Below, in pieces: positions 28,260-36,123 of a DNA stretch of 64,000 nucleotides. The first letter of the stretch is position 1. Each line of letters opens with the position of its first letter. The stretch lies in NCBI GenBank assembly GCA_019309485.1, contig JAFDGC010000008.1, positions 26,778 to 90,777 of the forward strand. The letters are read 5' to 3'. Position numbers and translations under genes: made by a program. Origin of the DNA: Deltaproteobacteria bacterium (lineage in GTDB: Bacteria; Desulfobacterota; Desulfobacteria; Desulfobacterales; UBA2156). The notes below the pieces were generated by a model. The model had not been told where the DNA came from. It made no database searches and saw nothing but the letters and a program-made list of their open reading frames with translations.

Positions 28260-29183
28260 TTACGGCACCATCCACACCACACGATCCGTACTGTTCTTGA
28301 TGATGGCATTCGATACGCTTCCCATGTAAAAGGATCGGCCGATTCCCCTTTTCCCAACGACGATGGTTCCAAACTCGTGCACTTTGGACGCCGCAAGAAT
28401 CGCTTGGGCCACTAAGAGTTTCCGATCCTCCTCCCGGAACTCGACTCGTTTTTCGTCCACCCCGTGTTCTCTGAATTTCATCCGCACTTTTCTAAAAAAA
28501 TCCTCCATACATCCCCGGTTTTTCTTTTTCAGCATCTGCTGTACGGGTTTGGCATCTTCAAACGCAACGGCACGGTAATCCTGGAAAACGGAGCGGACGT
28601 GGAAAAGGGTGATTTTCAGGGAATCAGCGGGACCGGCCATAAAAAGTGCGTGATCCACGGCCTTCAGTGCCGATGCGGAGCCATCCACAGCCACGAGAAT
28701 ACGGGCATTGAAGGACTTTCCCGTAACGATCCATACGGGGACTGGCGAATGTTCCACCAGATTTGAAGAAACGCTCCCCATCACCCATTTCTGCAACCCG
28801 GAAAGGCCTCTTCTGCCGGTGACAATGGCATCGTATTGGTCGGCCACCCCCTTATCGATGATGTCTTTAGCCAGGCCGGAAATCTTCTGCGATGTGTGGG
28901 TTTCGATCTTTTCCACAGGAAGTCCCCCGCGGATCAGCGTTTGCCTGCATCGATCCAGGACCGCAGCAGATTCCCCACGGTTTTTTTCGATGAGGGTGTC
29001 GAGGGTATTTTTCGCTTTAAGGTTTTTTCTTGCTTCCTCCACCAAATAGTCCGAAATCGTGGGCTGGACATGAAACAGCGTCACGGAAAAATCCGGTATC
29101 CTGGCGGCCAAGAAATTGAGATAGGAAAGACACGTCCGGGTATGGATGGAATCATCCACGGCCACCAGCACTTTTCGCTCCAT
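28260..29183 (-). CDS. Tandem universal stress protein with intact ATP motif
   Basis: A 307-aa protein with two UspA domains (about 1-150 and 155-307). The first keeps the full ATP-binding pattern G-2x-G-9x-GS (GRRGLSGLQKWVMGS). The second has a shortened loop (GKRGIGRSFYMGS). I chose ATG 29183 (MERKVLVAVDD) because the Usp fold starts there and AGGG lies upstream; the frame is open 12 codons earlier. Unlike the other two Usp proteins in the window, it should bind ATP in the first domain. Likely co-transcribed with the two small downstream genes. Confidence 0.9.
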   Translation of the reverse strand: MERKVLVAVDDSIHTRTCLSYLNFLAARIPDFSVTLFHVQPTISDYLVEEARKNLKAKNTLDTLIEKNRGESAAVLDRCRQTLIRGGLPVEKIETHTSQKISGLAKDIIDKGVADQYDAIVTGRRGLSGLQKWVMGSVSSNLVEHSPVPVWIVTGKSFNARILVAVDGSASALKAVDHALFMAGPADSLKITLFHVRSVFQDYRAVAFEDAKPVQQMLKKKNRGCMEDFFRKVRMKFREHGVDEKRVEFREEDRKLLVAQAILAASKVHEFGTIVVGKRGIGRSFYMGSVSNAIIKNSTDRVVWMVP

Positions 29184-29276
29184 ATTGCAATCCCTCTGTG
29201 GCGGATCGGAAGAAATCATCGCGCCTATTGTATCACGGTGGACTACCGGTACTCGGAATTTCGTTTTGACCGCGGA

Positions 29277-29305
29277 TTGACACCCTTATCATTTTGACAT
29301 ATTAC
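29277..29305 (+). promoter_or_regulatory. Predicted sigma70-type promoter for the DUF4412 gene
   Basis: TTGACA at 29277-29282, a 17-bp spacer, and TATTAC at 29300-29305 (4 of 6 consensus). It is 46 bp upstream of the gene start, in an AT-rich divergent region. Confidence 0.55.
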
Positions 29306-29351
29306 ACGATCGGTCATTCGTGGATCAACGCATTTTTTAAAGGAGACGAAT

Positions 29352-30056
29352 ATGAAATCCAAAGGCTTTATCAGATGGATTGTCTTGGGGTCCCTATTGG
29401 CGTGTTTGGTCGCCGCCCCTGCTCACGCCGATCTTTACTGGGAATCGATCCAAAAAAGTGAAGGAATCCCGGGCACTCCCGACGGCACTCAGGTCGTGAA
29501 GAATTACATGACGGCCCATGCCACCCGATATGAATCCCGGGATACCGTCACCATCGTCGATCTCAACCAGATGAAGATGTTCAGCCTGGACCCGAAGGCC
29601 AAGACATACCAGGAAATCGATCTGGCGCAGATGGGGCAGATGCCGGGAATGGAAGGTGAAGCCGGTAAACAATTCATGGGGATGATGAAAGGTCTTATGG
29701 GAAGCGTCAAGGTAACACCCACCAAAGAAACCCGAACCATATCCGGATACGCCTGCACCAAGTACAACGTCAGTTTCATGGGGACCCGGTCCGAAAATTG
29801 GATCACCCGGGATATCGAGGGATACGATGAAATGATGCGGTACGGGAAGCGGTTTTCGGAAGTGATGAGCAAGAATCCCATGATGAAACAGATGAACGTG
29901 GCGGCCATGATCAAGGACCTCAAGGGGTTTCCTGTTGAAACCGTCGTTCACATGATGGCTGGAAAAATGACGACGACACTCCAGAAGTTCGAACAGAAAA
30001 AGCTTACTCCGAACCTTTTCAAAGTACCCAACGATTATAAGAAGGTGGAGCAATGA
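29352..30056 (+). CDS. Secreted DUF4412-type protein
   Basis: A 234-aa periplasmic protein with a clear Sec signal peptide (cleavage after AAPAHA, residue ~26). The remainder resembles DUF4412: an Asp/Met-rich beta structure with the block TRTISGYACTKYNV, continuing SFMG. Function of the family is unknown. AAAGGAG precedes ATG 29352. Its stop overlaps the start of the following outer-membrane barrel gene by four bases, so the two are translationally coupled and probably act together in the envelope. Confidence 0.82.
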   Translation: MKSKGFIRWIVLGSLLACLVAAPAHADLYWESIQKSEGIPGTPDGTQVVKNYMTAHATRYESRDTVTIVDLNQMKMFSLDPKAKTYQEIDLAQMGQMPGMEGEAGKQFMGMMKGLMGSVKVTPTKETRTISGYACTKYNVSFMGTRSENWITRDIEGYDEMMRYGKRFSEVMSKNPMMKQMNVAAMIKDLKGFPVETVVHMMAGKMTTTLQKFEQKKLTPNLFKVPNDYKKVEQ

Positions 30057-30808
30057 AACCCGGATGGATGGCGGCAATTTGCATTTGGGCATGGCTTTCG
30101 ACCCCTGCCTGGGCCATGTTCGAAGTGGAAGGATTTTTATGGTTCATGACGCCCGAAGGCGAAGCATCCGTGGGGATTGACGGGCTTCGGGGAACCAAGG
30201 CGGATCTTGAAAACGATTTCGGGTACGAGGATCCGGAAAACGTCCCGGGACTCCGTTTCATTGTCGGAAAGACGCACCAGTTCGGATTTTCGGGTTTTCG
30301 CGTGGAAACATCCGCGGAAAACACCATCGATCGCACCATCTATTTTTTGGACAAGGAATTCCGCATCAAGGAACGGGTCTTCACCGCTTTCGATATCACG
30401 GTACTTCAGGCATTTTACCGGCTTGACGTGGGGCCGGAAATTTTCCACGGGGGGCTTTTGGCTGGCGGAGAGTATATCTCCGCCGAGGCCGCCGCTTCAT
30501 CGGCACGCCTCGGACAGGCCAAGGCCGACCTGGAAACGGGGATGTTCCTTTTGGGCGCTTTTGCCGAAGCCAACCCGGTCCCTTTCTTAAGAATGCGGGC
30601 CGCGTTGATGGGCGGCGCTTTTGACGTGGGGGATGTGGAAGCGCGGTATCTCGACTTCGAGTTCAGCGCCTTGGCAAAAATTCCTCCTGGCTTTCACCTG
30701 GGGGCGGGTTACCGCTACATCGGCATCGACGCAGAAGACTCCCAGTTTCCCCTGGAGATCGATCTTGCTTTCAAAGGCCCCTTTATCTTCGCCGGATTCG
30801 AATGGTAA
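30053..30808 (+). CDS. Putative outer-membrane beta-barrel protein
   Basis: A 251-aa protein with a signal peptide (cleavage after TPAWA, ~residue 21). Alternating hydrophobic/polar strands end in the aromatic residue of GPFIFAGFEW, the classic outer-membrane insertion signal. About eight strands are suggested (for example GFHLGAGYRYIGIDA near the end). It overlaps the DUF4412 gene by four bases. No specific porin or enzyme motif is visible; the substrate is unknown. Confidence 0.72.
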   Translation: MKPGWMAAICIWAWLSTPAWAMFEVEGFLWFMTPEGEASVGIDGLRGTKADLENDFGYEDPENVPGLRFIVGKTHQFGFSGFRVETSAENTIDRTIYFLDKEFRIKERVFTAFDITVLQAFYRLDVGPEIFHGGLLAGGEYISAEAAASSARLGQAKADLETGMFLLGAFAEANPVPFLRMRAALMGGAFDVGDVEARYLDFEFSALAKIPPGFHLGAGYRYIGIDAEDSQFPLEIDLAFKGPFIFAGFEW

Positions 30809-30829
30809 CGCCGGGGAAAAGCACAATTT

Positions 30830-31984
30830 TCAGGCGCTGGCCGTTTCCTTGGAGCGCTGGAGATAATCCGATACATCCCGCACTTTTTCGGGATATCCGG
30901 CAATGAAGCGTTCCGTCATCTGGTAGGCCTGATCGTCGGAGAACTGTTTGGGGGGGCGCTTGCAAAAATAGGCGGAAGGGCCTTCAAGGATGCCCCCTTT
31001 GCCCCGTTGCAGCGCCAGCTTGATACACCGGATGGCATCAATGGCCACCCCCGCCGAATTGGGCGAATCTTCCACGGAAAGCCGGAGTTCGAGATCCATG
31101 GGAACATCGCCGAAAAGCTTCCCCTCCATCCGAATGTAACACACCTTGTTGTCCCTCTGCCAGGGAACATAGTCGCTGGGGCCGATGTGGATGTTCTTGT
31201 CCTCGAGTCTCTTGGAGAGGACGGATTGGACGGCCTCGGTTTTGGATTTCCGCTTGGAGGCGAGCCGGTACCGGTTGAGCATATTCAAAAAATCGGTGTT
31301 TCCCCCGGTGTTGAGCTGGTAGGTCCGTTCCAGCTTCACGCCGCGTTTTCGAAAAAGATCCGTAAGGATCCGGTGGGTGATGGTGGCCCCGAGCTGGGAC
31401 TTGATGTCATCCCCGATAAGCGGGATTCCTTTTTTTTCAAAGCGCTTCGCCCATTCGGGATTGCTGGCGATGAACACCGGAATGTTATTGATGAAGGCCA
31501 CGCCGGCTTCGAGGGCACACTCGGCATAGAAAGCGGTGGCCTTTTCCGATCCCACAGGCATGTAGTTCAACAAAATCTCCACATTGGCGGTTTTCAAAGC
31601 AGCGACCACGGCCTCCTGATCCGGTTCCGGGGCATCGGCCACGACAAATCGCACGTCTTCGTCATATTCCTGCAGGTGTTCGGAAACGCCATCCAAAATC
31701 CGACCCATTTGCACCGGAACACCCGAGTCCGGAAGAGAGGGGCAAAAGACCTTGGTGCAGTTGGGCTTTGCGAAAACGGCCTGATTGACGTCTTTGCCCA
31801 CCTTTCGCGCGTCGATATCGAACGCCGCCACCACCTGAATAGCGGAGGGTTTGTAGCCGCCGATTTCCCAATGCATCAGACCGATGGCCTCTTGAGGGTC
31901 CTTGTCCCGATAATAATGAATCCCTTGAATCAAAGCGCTCGCACAGTTTCCCAGCCCAGCAATGGCAACCCTGATTCCATCCAT
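30830..31984 (-). CDS. ino1: Myo-inositol-1-phosphate synthase family protein
   Basis: A 384-aa cytoplasmic NAD-dependent isomerase converting glucose 6-phosphate to inositol 1-phosphate. It has the bacterial-type N-terminal Rossmann motif IAGLGNCASALIQG, the core NYMPVGSEKAT, and the active-site block IGDDIKSQLGATITHR, followed by YQLNTGGNTDFLN. I placed the start at ATG 31984, because the fold begins there and GGAGG lies upstream; the frame is open 51 codons further. Inositol may serve phosphatidylinositol or compatible-solute synthesis; no partner gene is adjacent. A perfect inverted repeat at 32168-32186 lies upstream. Confidence 0.9.
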   Translation of the reverse strand: MDGIRVAIAGLGNCASALIQGIHYYRDKDPQEAIGLMHWEIGGYKPSAIQVVAAFDIDARKVGKDVNQAVFAKPNCTKVFCPSLPDSGVPVQMGRILDGVSEHLQEYDEDVRFVVADAPEPDQEAVVAALKTANVEILLNYMPVGSEKATAFYAECALEAGVAFINNIPVFIASNPEWAKRFEKKGIPLIGDDIKSQLGATITHRILTDLFRKRGVKLERTYQLNTGGNTDFLNMLNRYRLASKRKSKTEAVQSVLSKRLEDKNIHIGPSDYVPWQRDNKVCYIRMEGKLFGDVPMDLELRLSVEDSPNSAGVAIDAIRCIKLALQRGKGGILEGPSAYFCKRPPKQFSDDQAYQMTERFIAGYPEKVRDVSDYLQRSKETASA

Positions 31985-32167
31985 CTTGTCTCGCCTCCGT
32001 TTTGTCTGGTCTTTTCCTTTTCGAAAAAGATCTATATATAAAAAAATTACCATAAACTCAACAAAAATCAATTTTTGCCCTATTCGGGGTTGGATGTTTC
32101 CCCCCACTGGCGATTCCCTGCACCACCTCCTCTTCATTGGGGTCCATCGGTTGCCATTTTTTTCCGG

Positions 32168-32186
32168 GTATGCTGTAATAGCATAC
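32168..32186. promoter_or_regulatory. Perfect 7-bp inverted repeat, possible operator
   Basis: GTATGCT-GTAAT-AGCATAC lies about 184 bp upstream of the minus-strand inositol-phosphate synthase start and before the MITE-flanked segment. Its symmetry suggests a dimeric regulator site. It is not followed by a T run on either strand close enough to act as a strong terminator. Confidence 0.35.
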
Positions 32187-32283
32187 GATTTTAAGGGCGT
32201 TGCGGGAGCCTTCCGGTCAAGTGACGCATGGGGTTTTCGTTAAAAAGAATGAACTTTCCGGCTTTCTTCCAATTCGTCCAGTA

Positions 32284-32490
32284 CCTAAGCTGAGCGATTT
32301 TCGAGTCTGCCGCAGGTACAAGGAAAATGTCATTGCGCTATAGTGCACTATGCGCAACGGCATTTGACACCGTAGATGCGGTAAATTCGGAAATTACAAA
32401 GGGCTTCAAATTTTTGAAGCTAAAATTGGCAGAATTCCTTAAAATTATTACCAATTTAACTGTTTTAAAAATTTGAAACGCTCAGCTTGG
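32284..32490 (+). mobile_element. MITE-like element, copy A
   Basis: A ~207-bp element with ends CCTAAGCTGAGCG and, inverted, CGCTCAGCTTGG. Inside are an AT-rich part and a palindrome around TATAGTGCACTAT. An inverted, clearly homologous copy lies at 35315-35523, so the two bracket a 2.8-kb gene block. It encodes no transposase, so movement would require one in trans. Confidence 0.8.
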
Positions 32491-32519
32491 GCAATAATGA
32501 AATTCGGATAAAGATCGAC

Positions 32520-33215
32520 ATGCCGTTTGCAGTGAAAAATATTTGCGTCAGGTTTCCCGCTGCCACCCGTTTTGTTTTCAATGATCTTTCCTTTCATCTT
32601 TACGCCCCCGGCTTCCATGCATTATTCGGTCCTTCGGGGGTGGGGAAGACCACACTGGCACGGGTGATCACAGGCGACCTCAAACCCCTGTCCGGGAGTA
32701 TCGATGCCGGAACGCTGTCGACCTTCCTGTATTCTTACAACCTGGAGAGACTTCCGGACTGGTCCACCGTGGGTAACCACCTCGAAAAGGTGACACCTCC
32801 GGGTCGAGAGACGCTCCGAAAGGATCTGATCCACATTTTCAAGCTCAAAGACTGCGCGCAAAAGCGTTTTTCACTTTTATCCCTGGGCCAGCAGAATCGC
32901 GTGAATTTGCTGCGCTACCTTCTCCAAGACTTTGACATCCTGATCATGGATGAAAGCCTGGGTAACGTGGACGAGCCCACCCGGGAAAGCATCCTTTTTA
33001 AGATAAAGGAAATGTTTCCGGATCCTTACTTTCTGTATATTTCCCATAATGTTGTGGAAGTGGCCCGATTCTGCCAATCCATCGTGATCCTCCGGGGAAG
33101 CGACCGCACGCCTCAATCCCGTTTGATATCGGGTATGGATGCCCGGTCAGGGGTGTCGCCGGATTCCCGTAAACTGGAACAAACCATGCTCGAAATCGTC
33201 AATGCTTCTTCATAG
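32520..33215 (+). CDS. ABC transporter ATPase (SsuB/TauB-like)
   Basis: A 231-aa nucleotide-binding subunit with Walker A GPSGVGKTT (residue ~34), a deviant signature LSLGQQNR in place of LSGGQ, Walker B ILIMDES, and a switch His in YISHNVVE. It should power the permease encoded next. I start it at ATG 32520, the first ATG after the MITE-like element; the frame stays open back to TTG 32487 inside that element's terminal repeat. It overlaps the permease gene by 14 bases. Confidence 0.85.
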   Translation: MPFAVKNICVRFPAATRFVFNDLSFHLYAPGFHALFGPSGVGKTTLARVITGDLKPLSGSIDAGTLSTFLYSYNLERLPDWSTVGNHLEKVTPPGRETLRKDLIHIFKLKDCAQKRFSLLSLGQQNRVNLLRYLLQDFDILIMDESLGNVDEPTRESILFKIKEMFPDPYFLYISHNVVEVARFCQSIVILRGSDRTPQSRLISGMDARSGVSPDSRKLEQTMLEIVNASS

Positions 33216-33957
33216 GCGCATTTATCAATTCTTCATCGTTTACTGCCTGGCCGTGGCCGGGCTGATGGGCATCAAATATGCCCTTTCCTTATCGGATTAC
33301 GTCATCCCCGGCCCCCTTGCCTTGTGGGAAACCGCCAAAGAAACTTTTGGGCTGTATTTCAAGGACGTGGCAAATACCCTCATGGTGGCGGTAGTCGGCC
33401 AACTCCTCTCCATTGCATTGGCCCTGGTGCTGGGCATTACCGGCCGCCGGGCCACCTGGTTCGGGTCCTTCATCAAGGTCGCCGCCTACAACATTCAAGC
33501 GTATCCCATTGTGGCCATCGCGCCCATCATCTTCATCCTGTTGGGAGATGGCTGGATCTCCCGTCTTCTCATCGCCGCCATGATTTGTTATTTTCCTTTG
33601 TTGCTTTCCGTCATCGGCATCATGTCCGAACCGGTGACAGACATCGAACATTTTTATAGAGTCACCGGCCGCATGCGCTGGCAACTGGAAGTGAAAATCC
33701 GGGCCTTCGAAAACCTGAACAAGCTCACCACGGTTATTGCCGGGAGCGCGACTCTGGCCATGGCCGGAACCATCGTGGCCGAATTCATCGTAGCCGACGC
33801 CGGAATCGGTTATGCCATCCGGGTGGCGCTTTTCCAGAGTGATCTTTCCAAGATCCTGGTTGCTCTCTTTTTGATCGGGCTGAGCCTGTCCGTTTATCAG
33901 GGGCTCCTGGAGGGCGCCGGCATGATAATCAAGAAGGGCTGGGCTCAGAAGTCTTAA
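33202..33957 (+). CDS. ABC transporter permease (SsuC/ThiX-like)
   Basis: A 251-aa inner-membrane protein with about six helices and a degenerate EAA-loop block in the cytoplasmic part (YRVTGRMRWQLEVKIRAFEN). A late helix region GTIVAEFIVADAGIGYAI is typical of nitrate/taurine/pyrimidine-type permeases. I chose ATG 33202, overlapping the ATPase stop, because the frame upstream of it is antisense-like. It works with the preceding ATPase and following binding protein. Confidence 0.86.
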   Translation: MLLHRRIYQFFIVYCLAVAGLMGIKYALSLSDYVIPGPLALWETAKETFGLYFKDVANTLMVAVVGQLLSIALALVLGITGRRATWFGSFIKVAAYNIQAYPIVAIAPIIFILLGDGWISRLLIAAMICYFPLLLSVIGIMSEPVTDIEHFYRVTGRMRWQLEVKIRAFENLNKLTTVIAGSATLAMAGTIVAEFIVADAGIGYAIRVALFQSDLSKILVALFLIGLSLSVYQGLLEGAGMIIKKGWAQKS

Positions 33958-33967
33958 AGGAGTCTTT

Positions 33968-34978
33968 ATGAAAAACACCACGATGCAGATCCGATCGTAC
34001 CGGAAAAAGAGAATCTTCATGGCGGCATTGGTGTTCTTGATGCTGTGGCCGGGGGGAAGCCAGGCTTCGGAACGTGTACGTTACCGCCTGAAATGGATCT
34101 TCAACGCCAGCGTGTTGGGAGACCTTTACGCCGATGCCCACGGCTATTTCACCCGCCAAGGGCTGGAAGTGGACGTCAAGGCCGGAGGGCCGGAACGGGA
34201 TGCCATCATGGAACTGGAGTTGGGCCGAACGGAATTCGGGGTGGCCTCGGCCGATCAGGTGATCCGCGCCTTATCCAAGGGCGCTCGCCTGGTGGTGCTC
34301 GCCCAGTTGTTTCAAGTCAATCCGCTCCAGTGGATATACCGGCCCGACCGGATCCGGATCCGGACCTTGAAAGATTTGAAAGGGCACCGATTGGGGGTGA
34401 CCTTCGGAGGAAACGACGAAACGATTCTGCGCACCCTTTTGGCCAAGGCGGGGCTTTCAGGAGCTGATGTGGATTTGTTCAGCGTCAGAAACGATTTTTC
34501 CCCGTTTTTCAAAAAACAGGTGCATTTTTGGCCCGTTTACCGCAATACCCAGGCCGTCTTTCTCGAAGCCAAGCTGGAGGATGCCGGGGAGCCCAAAGCA
34601 TTTTTCGATCCCGCGGCGTATGGCGTGAAATTCGTGGCCAATTCGGTCATCACCTCCGAGAAGATTTTTGAAAAACATCCTGGACGGGTGCGCCGTTTCA
34701 TGAAGGGCCTTCTGGAAGGATGGCAGGCGGCCCTCGACGAAAAGAATGCGGCATCGGCCCTTGAACTCCTCCAGCGTCATGAAAAAGGGACGCCGCCGGT
34801 CCTTCTTAAAAAACAGATCCATCTCACTGGCAGGCTCGTTAATCCCGACCCCCGCATTCCCATCGGCGCGATTGACACGGCGGCATGGCGACAAACCGAA
34901 GCCATCATGATCCGCCAGGGTCAGATCGACGCCCCGGTGGGGATTGAAAACGTGCTCATGCAGGTCCTTCCCCGTTGA
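33968..34978 (+). CDS. ABC substrate-binding protein (NMT1/THI5-SsuA family)
   Basis: A 336-aa periplasmic receptor with an N-terminal signal (about 1-33). The NMT1/THI5-like fold shows the block YRLKWIFNASVLGDLYADAH, then EVDVKAGGPERDAI and the later GNDETILRTLL. Relatives bind sulfonates, nitrate, riboflavin or the thiamine pyrimidine precursor; I cannot choose between these. AAAGGAG stands 5 nt before ATG 33968. Last gene of the ABC unit enclosed by the two MITE-like copies. Confidence 0.85.
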   Translation: MKNTTMQIRSYRKKRIFMAALVFLMLWPGGSQASERVRYRLKWIFNASVLGDLYADAHGYFTRQGLEVDVKAGGPERDAIMELELGRTEFGVASADQVIRALSKGARLVVLAQLFQVNPLQWIYRPDRIRIRTLKDLKGHRLGVTFGGNDETILRTLLAKAGLSGADVDLFSVRNDFSPFFKKQVHFWPVYRNTQAVFLEAKLEDAGEPKAFFDPAAYGVKFVANSVITSEKIFEKHPGRVRRFMKGLLEGWQAALDEKNAASALELLQRHEKGTPPVLLKKQIHLTGRLVNPDPRIPIGAIDTAAWRQTEAIMIRQGQIDAPVGIENVLMQVLPR

Positions 34979-35063
34979 GTTTCGGAACCGAACGCCCCTG
35001 CTCCCTGACATTCATCGCCATGTCTTGGCTTCAAGATAGTAAAAATGATCTTTTTCGATTCCA

Positions 35064-35225
35064 TCAAGATTCTTCGACGGGATCCTTGGAATCTTCGGCG
35101 TCTTCCGGGCTCTCTTCGGCCGCGGATTCGCTTTTGCTGAATTTTCGCTGTCGCTTGAGTTCCTTTTTCTTTTTCCTGGCCAATTCTTTCTGCCGTTTTT
35201 GAAACTGATAACTGGACCTGGCCAC
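35064..35225 (-). CDS. Tiny highly basic helical protein
   Basis: A 53-aa frame starting at GTG 35225 with GGGAGG 6 nt upstream. The N-terminal half is a Lys/Arg-rich helix (SSYQFQKRQKELARKKKKEL, continuing KRQRK); the C-terminal half is acidic (SAAEESPEDAEDSKDPVEES). The basic opening is a pattern I associate with a widespread family of small proteobacterial proteins of unknown role, possibly nucleic-acid or ribosome associated. It lies inside the MITE-bounded segment, on the opposite strand to the ABC genes. Confidence 0.7.
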   Translation of the reverse strand: MARSSYQFQKRQKELARKKKKELKRQRKFSKSESAAEESPEDAEDSKDPVEES

Positions 35226-35314
35226 TCAACCACCTCCCAGTGCTTTTTCATGGTTTAACGAAGCGCTTTGCTTGTTTTTCTTAAAAAAATCCAGCCCGTC
35301 AGGGCTAAAAAATA

Positions 35315-35523
35315 CCTAAGCTGAGCGTTTCAAATTTTTGAAACAGTTAAATTGGTAATAATTTTAAGGAATTCTGCCGATTTTAGCTTTAAAAAATGAA
35401 AAACCCTTCGCCATTTTCGATTTTACCGCATCTACGGCGTCAAATGCCGTTTCGTATAGTGCACTATAGCGCAACGACATTTTCCTTGTATCTGCGGCAA
35501 ATTCGAAAATCGCTCAACTTAGG
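35315..35523 (-). mobile_element. MITE-like element, copy B (inverted)
   Basis: About 209 bp. Its reverse complement follows copy A closely throughout (ends CCTAAG(C/T)TGAGCG, TATAGTGCACTATA centre, the TTCCTTAAAATTATTACC block). Both copies are complete from one terminal repeat to the other. Confidence 0.8.
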
Positions 35524-35570
35524 AAATAAAAAAGAAAAGGGCGTCCCCGTGAATATGGGGATGCCCTTTC
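35524..35570 (-). terminator. Rho-independent terminator of the cold-shock gene
   Basis: On the minus strand GAAAGGGC and GCCCTTTTC, with an inner TCCCC/GGGGA pairing, form a strong hairpin. It is followed by a T-rich run (complement of AAATAAAAAA at 35524-35533), just after the cold-shock stop codon. Confidence 0.8.
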
Positions 35571-35587
35571 GGTTTGAATTCAATCCG

Positions 35588-35788
35588 CTAGATCACCTTG
35601 ACATTCACGGCGGCGGGGCCTTTGGGACCCTTTTCAATCTCAAAGCTTACCCGGTCACCCTCATTGAGGGATTTGAATCCGGTTCCGCTGATCGCCGAAT
35701 GGTGAACAAAAACATCCGGGCCGTCTTCCTGGCTGATAAAACCGTACCCCTTCGAATTGCTGAACCACTTCACGGTGCCGTTGGGCAT
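35588..35788 (-). CDS. Cold-shock domain protein (CspA family)
   Basis: A 66-aa single cold-shock domain with RNP1 (KGYGFISQ, residues 13-20) and RNP2 (DVFVHHSAI, 25-33). It binds single-stranded RNA/DNA and melts RNA structure, often during cold or growth-phase change. I start it at ATG 35788 behind AAAGGAGG; the frame is open 35 codons further upstream. The leader between the gene and repeat R1-e could form the long regulated 5' UTR usual for this family. Confidence 0.95.
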   Translation of the reverse strand: MPNGTVKWFSNSKGYGFISQEDGPDVFVHHSAISGTGFKSLNEGDRVSFEIEKGPKGPAAVNVKVI

Positions 35789-35954
35789 GCTGCTTTCCTC
35801 CTTTCCGATTAAAATTCTCAAAGTTTCAACCTGGAGGATGCAACATCGGCGACCGAATTGTTCCTTCAGAGCGAAACCGTCCTGCCAGGCCATGGCGGGG
35901 CTTTACTGATTAAATCTATTATATCCTTGTCCGGTAAAAAAAGCAAGAAAATTG

Positions 35955-36010
35955 TGGATCCCTCCCGCCTTGAAGGACGGGGCTCCCTGGTAAGGGAAAT
36001 ACCCTCTTTT
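35955..36010 (+). repeat. Repeat R1, copy e (5' half)
   Basis: CCTCCCGCCTTGAAGGACGG, then GGCTCCCTGGTAAGG, matches the first R1 hairpin; the second hairpin is missing. It lies in the 335-bp gap between the FAD oxidase and the cold-shock gene, where I see no other gene. Confidence 0.65.
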
Positions 36011-36123
36011 ATGAGCGATTTTTGAGTTTGCCCCAAGCCGGCCTGCCGCAGGCAAGCGCAGGACCGCCGGGAACGAAGACGAAAAGGGTTGCTGCACGAC
36101 CAAAACAAGTATTGAGGCGTTAA

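Noticed and set aside
31007..32041. 344-aa open frame on the plus strand
   Set aside because: Antisense to the inositol-phosphate synthase; no family pattern.
32487..32519. TTG start for the ABC ATPase within the MITE-like element
   Set aside because: The first ATG (32520) gives the expected length; the upstream part is terminal-repeat sequence.
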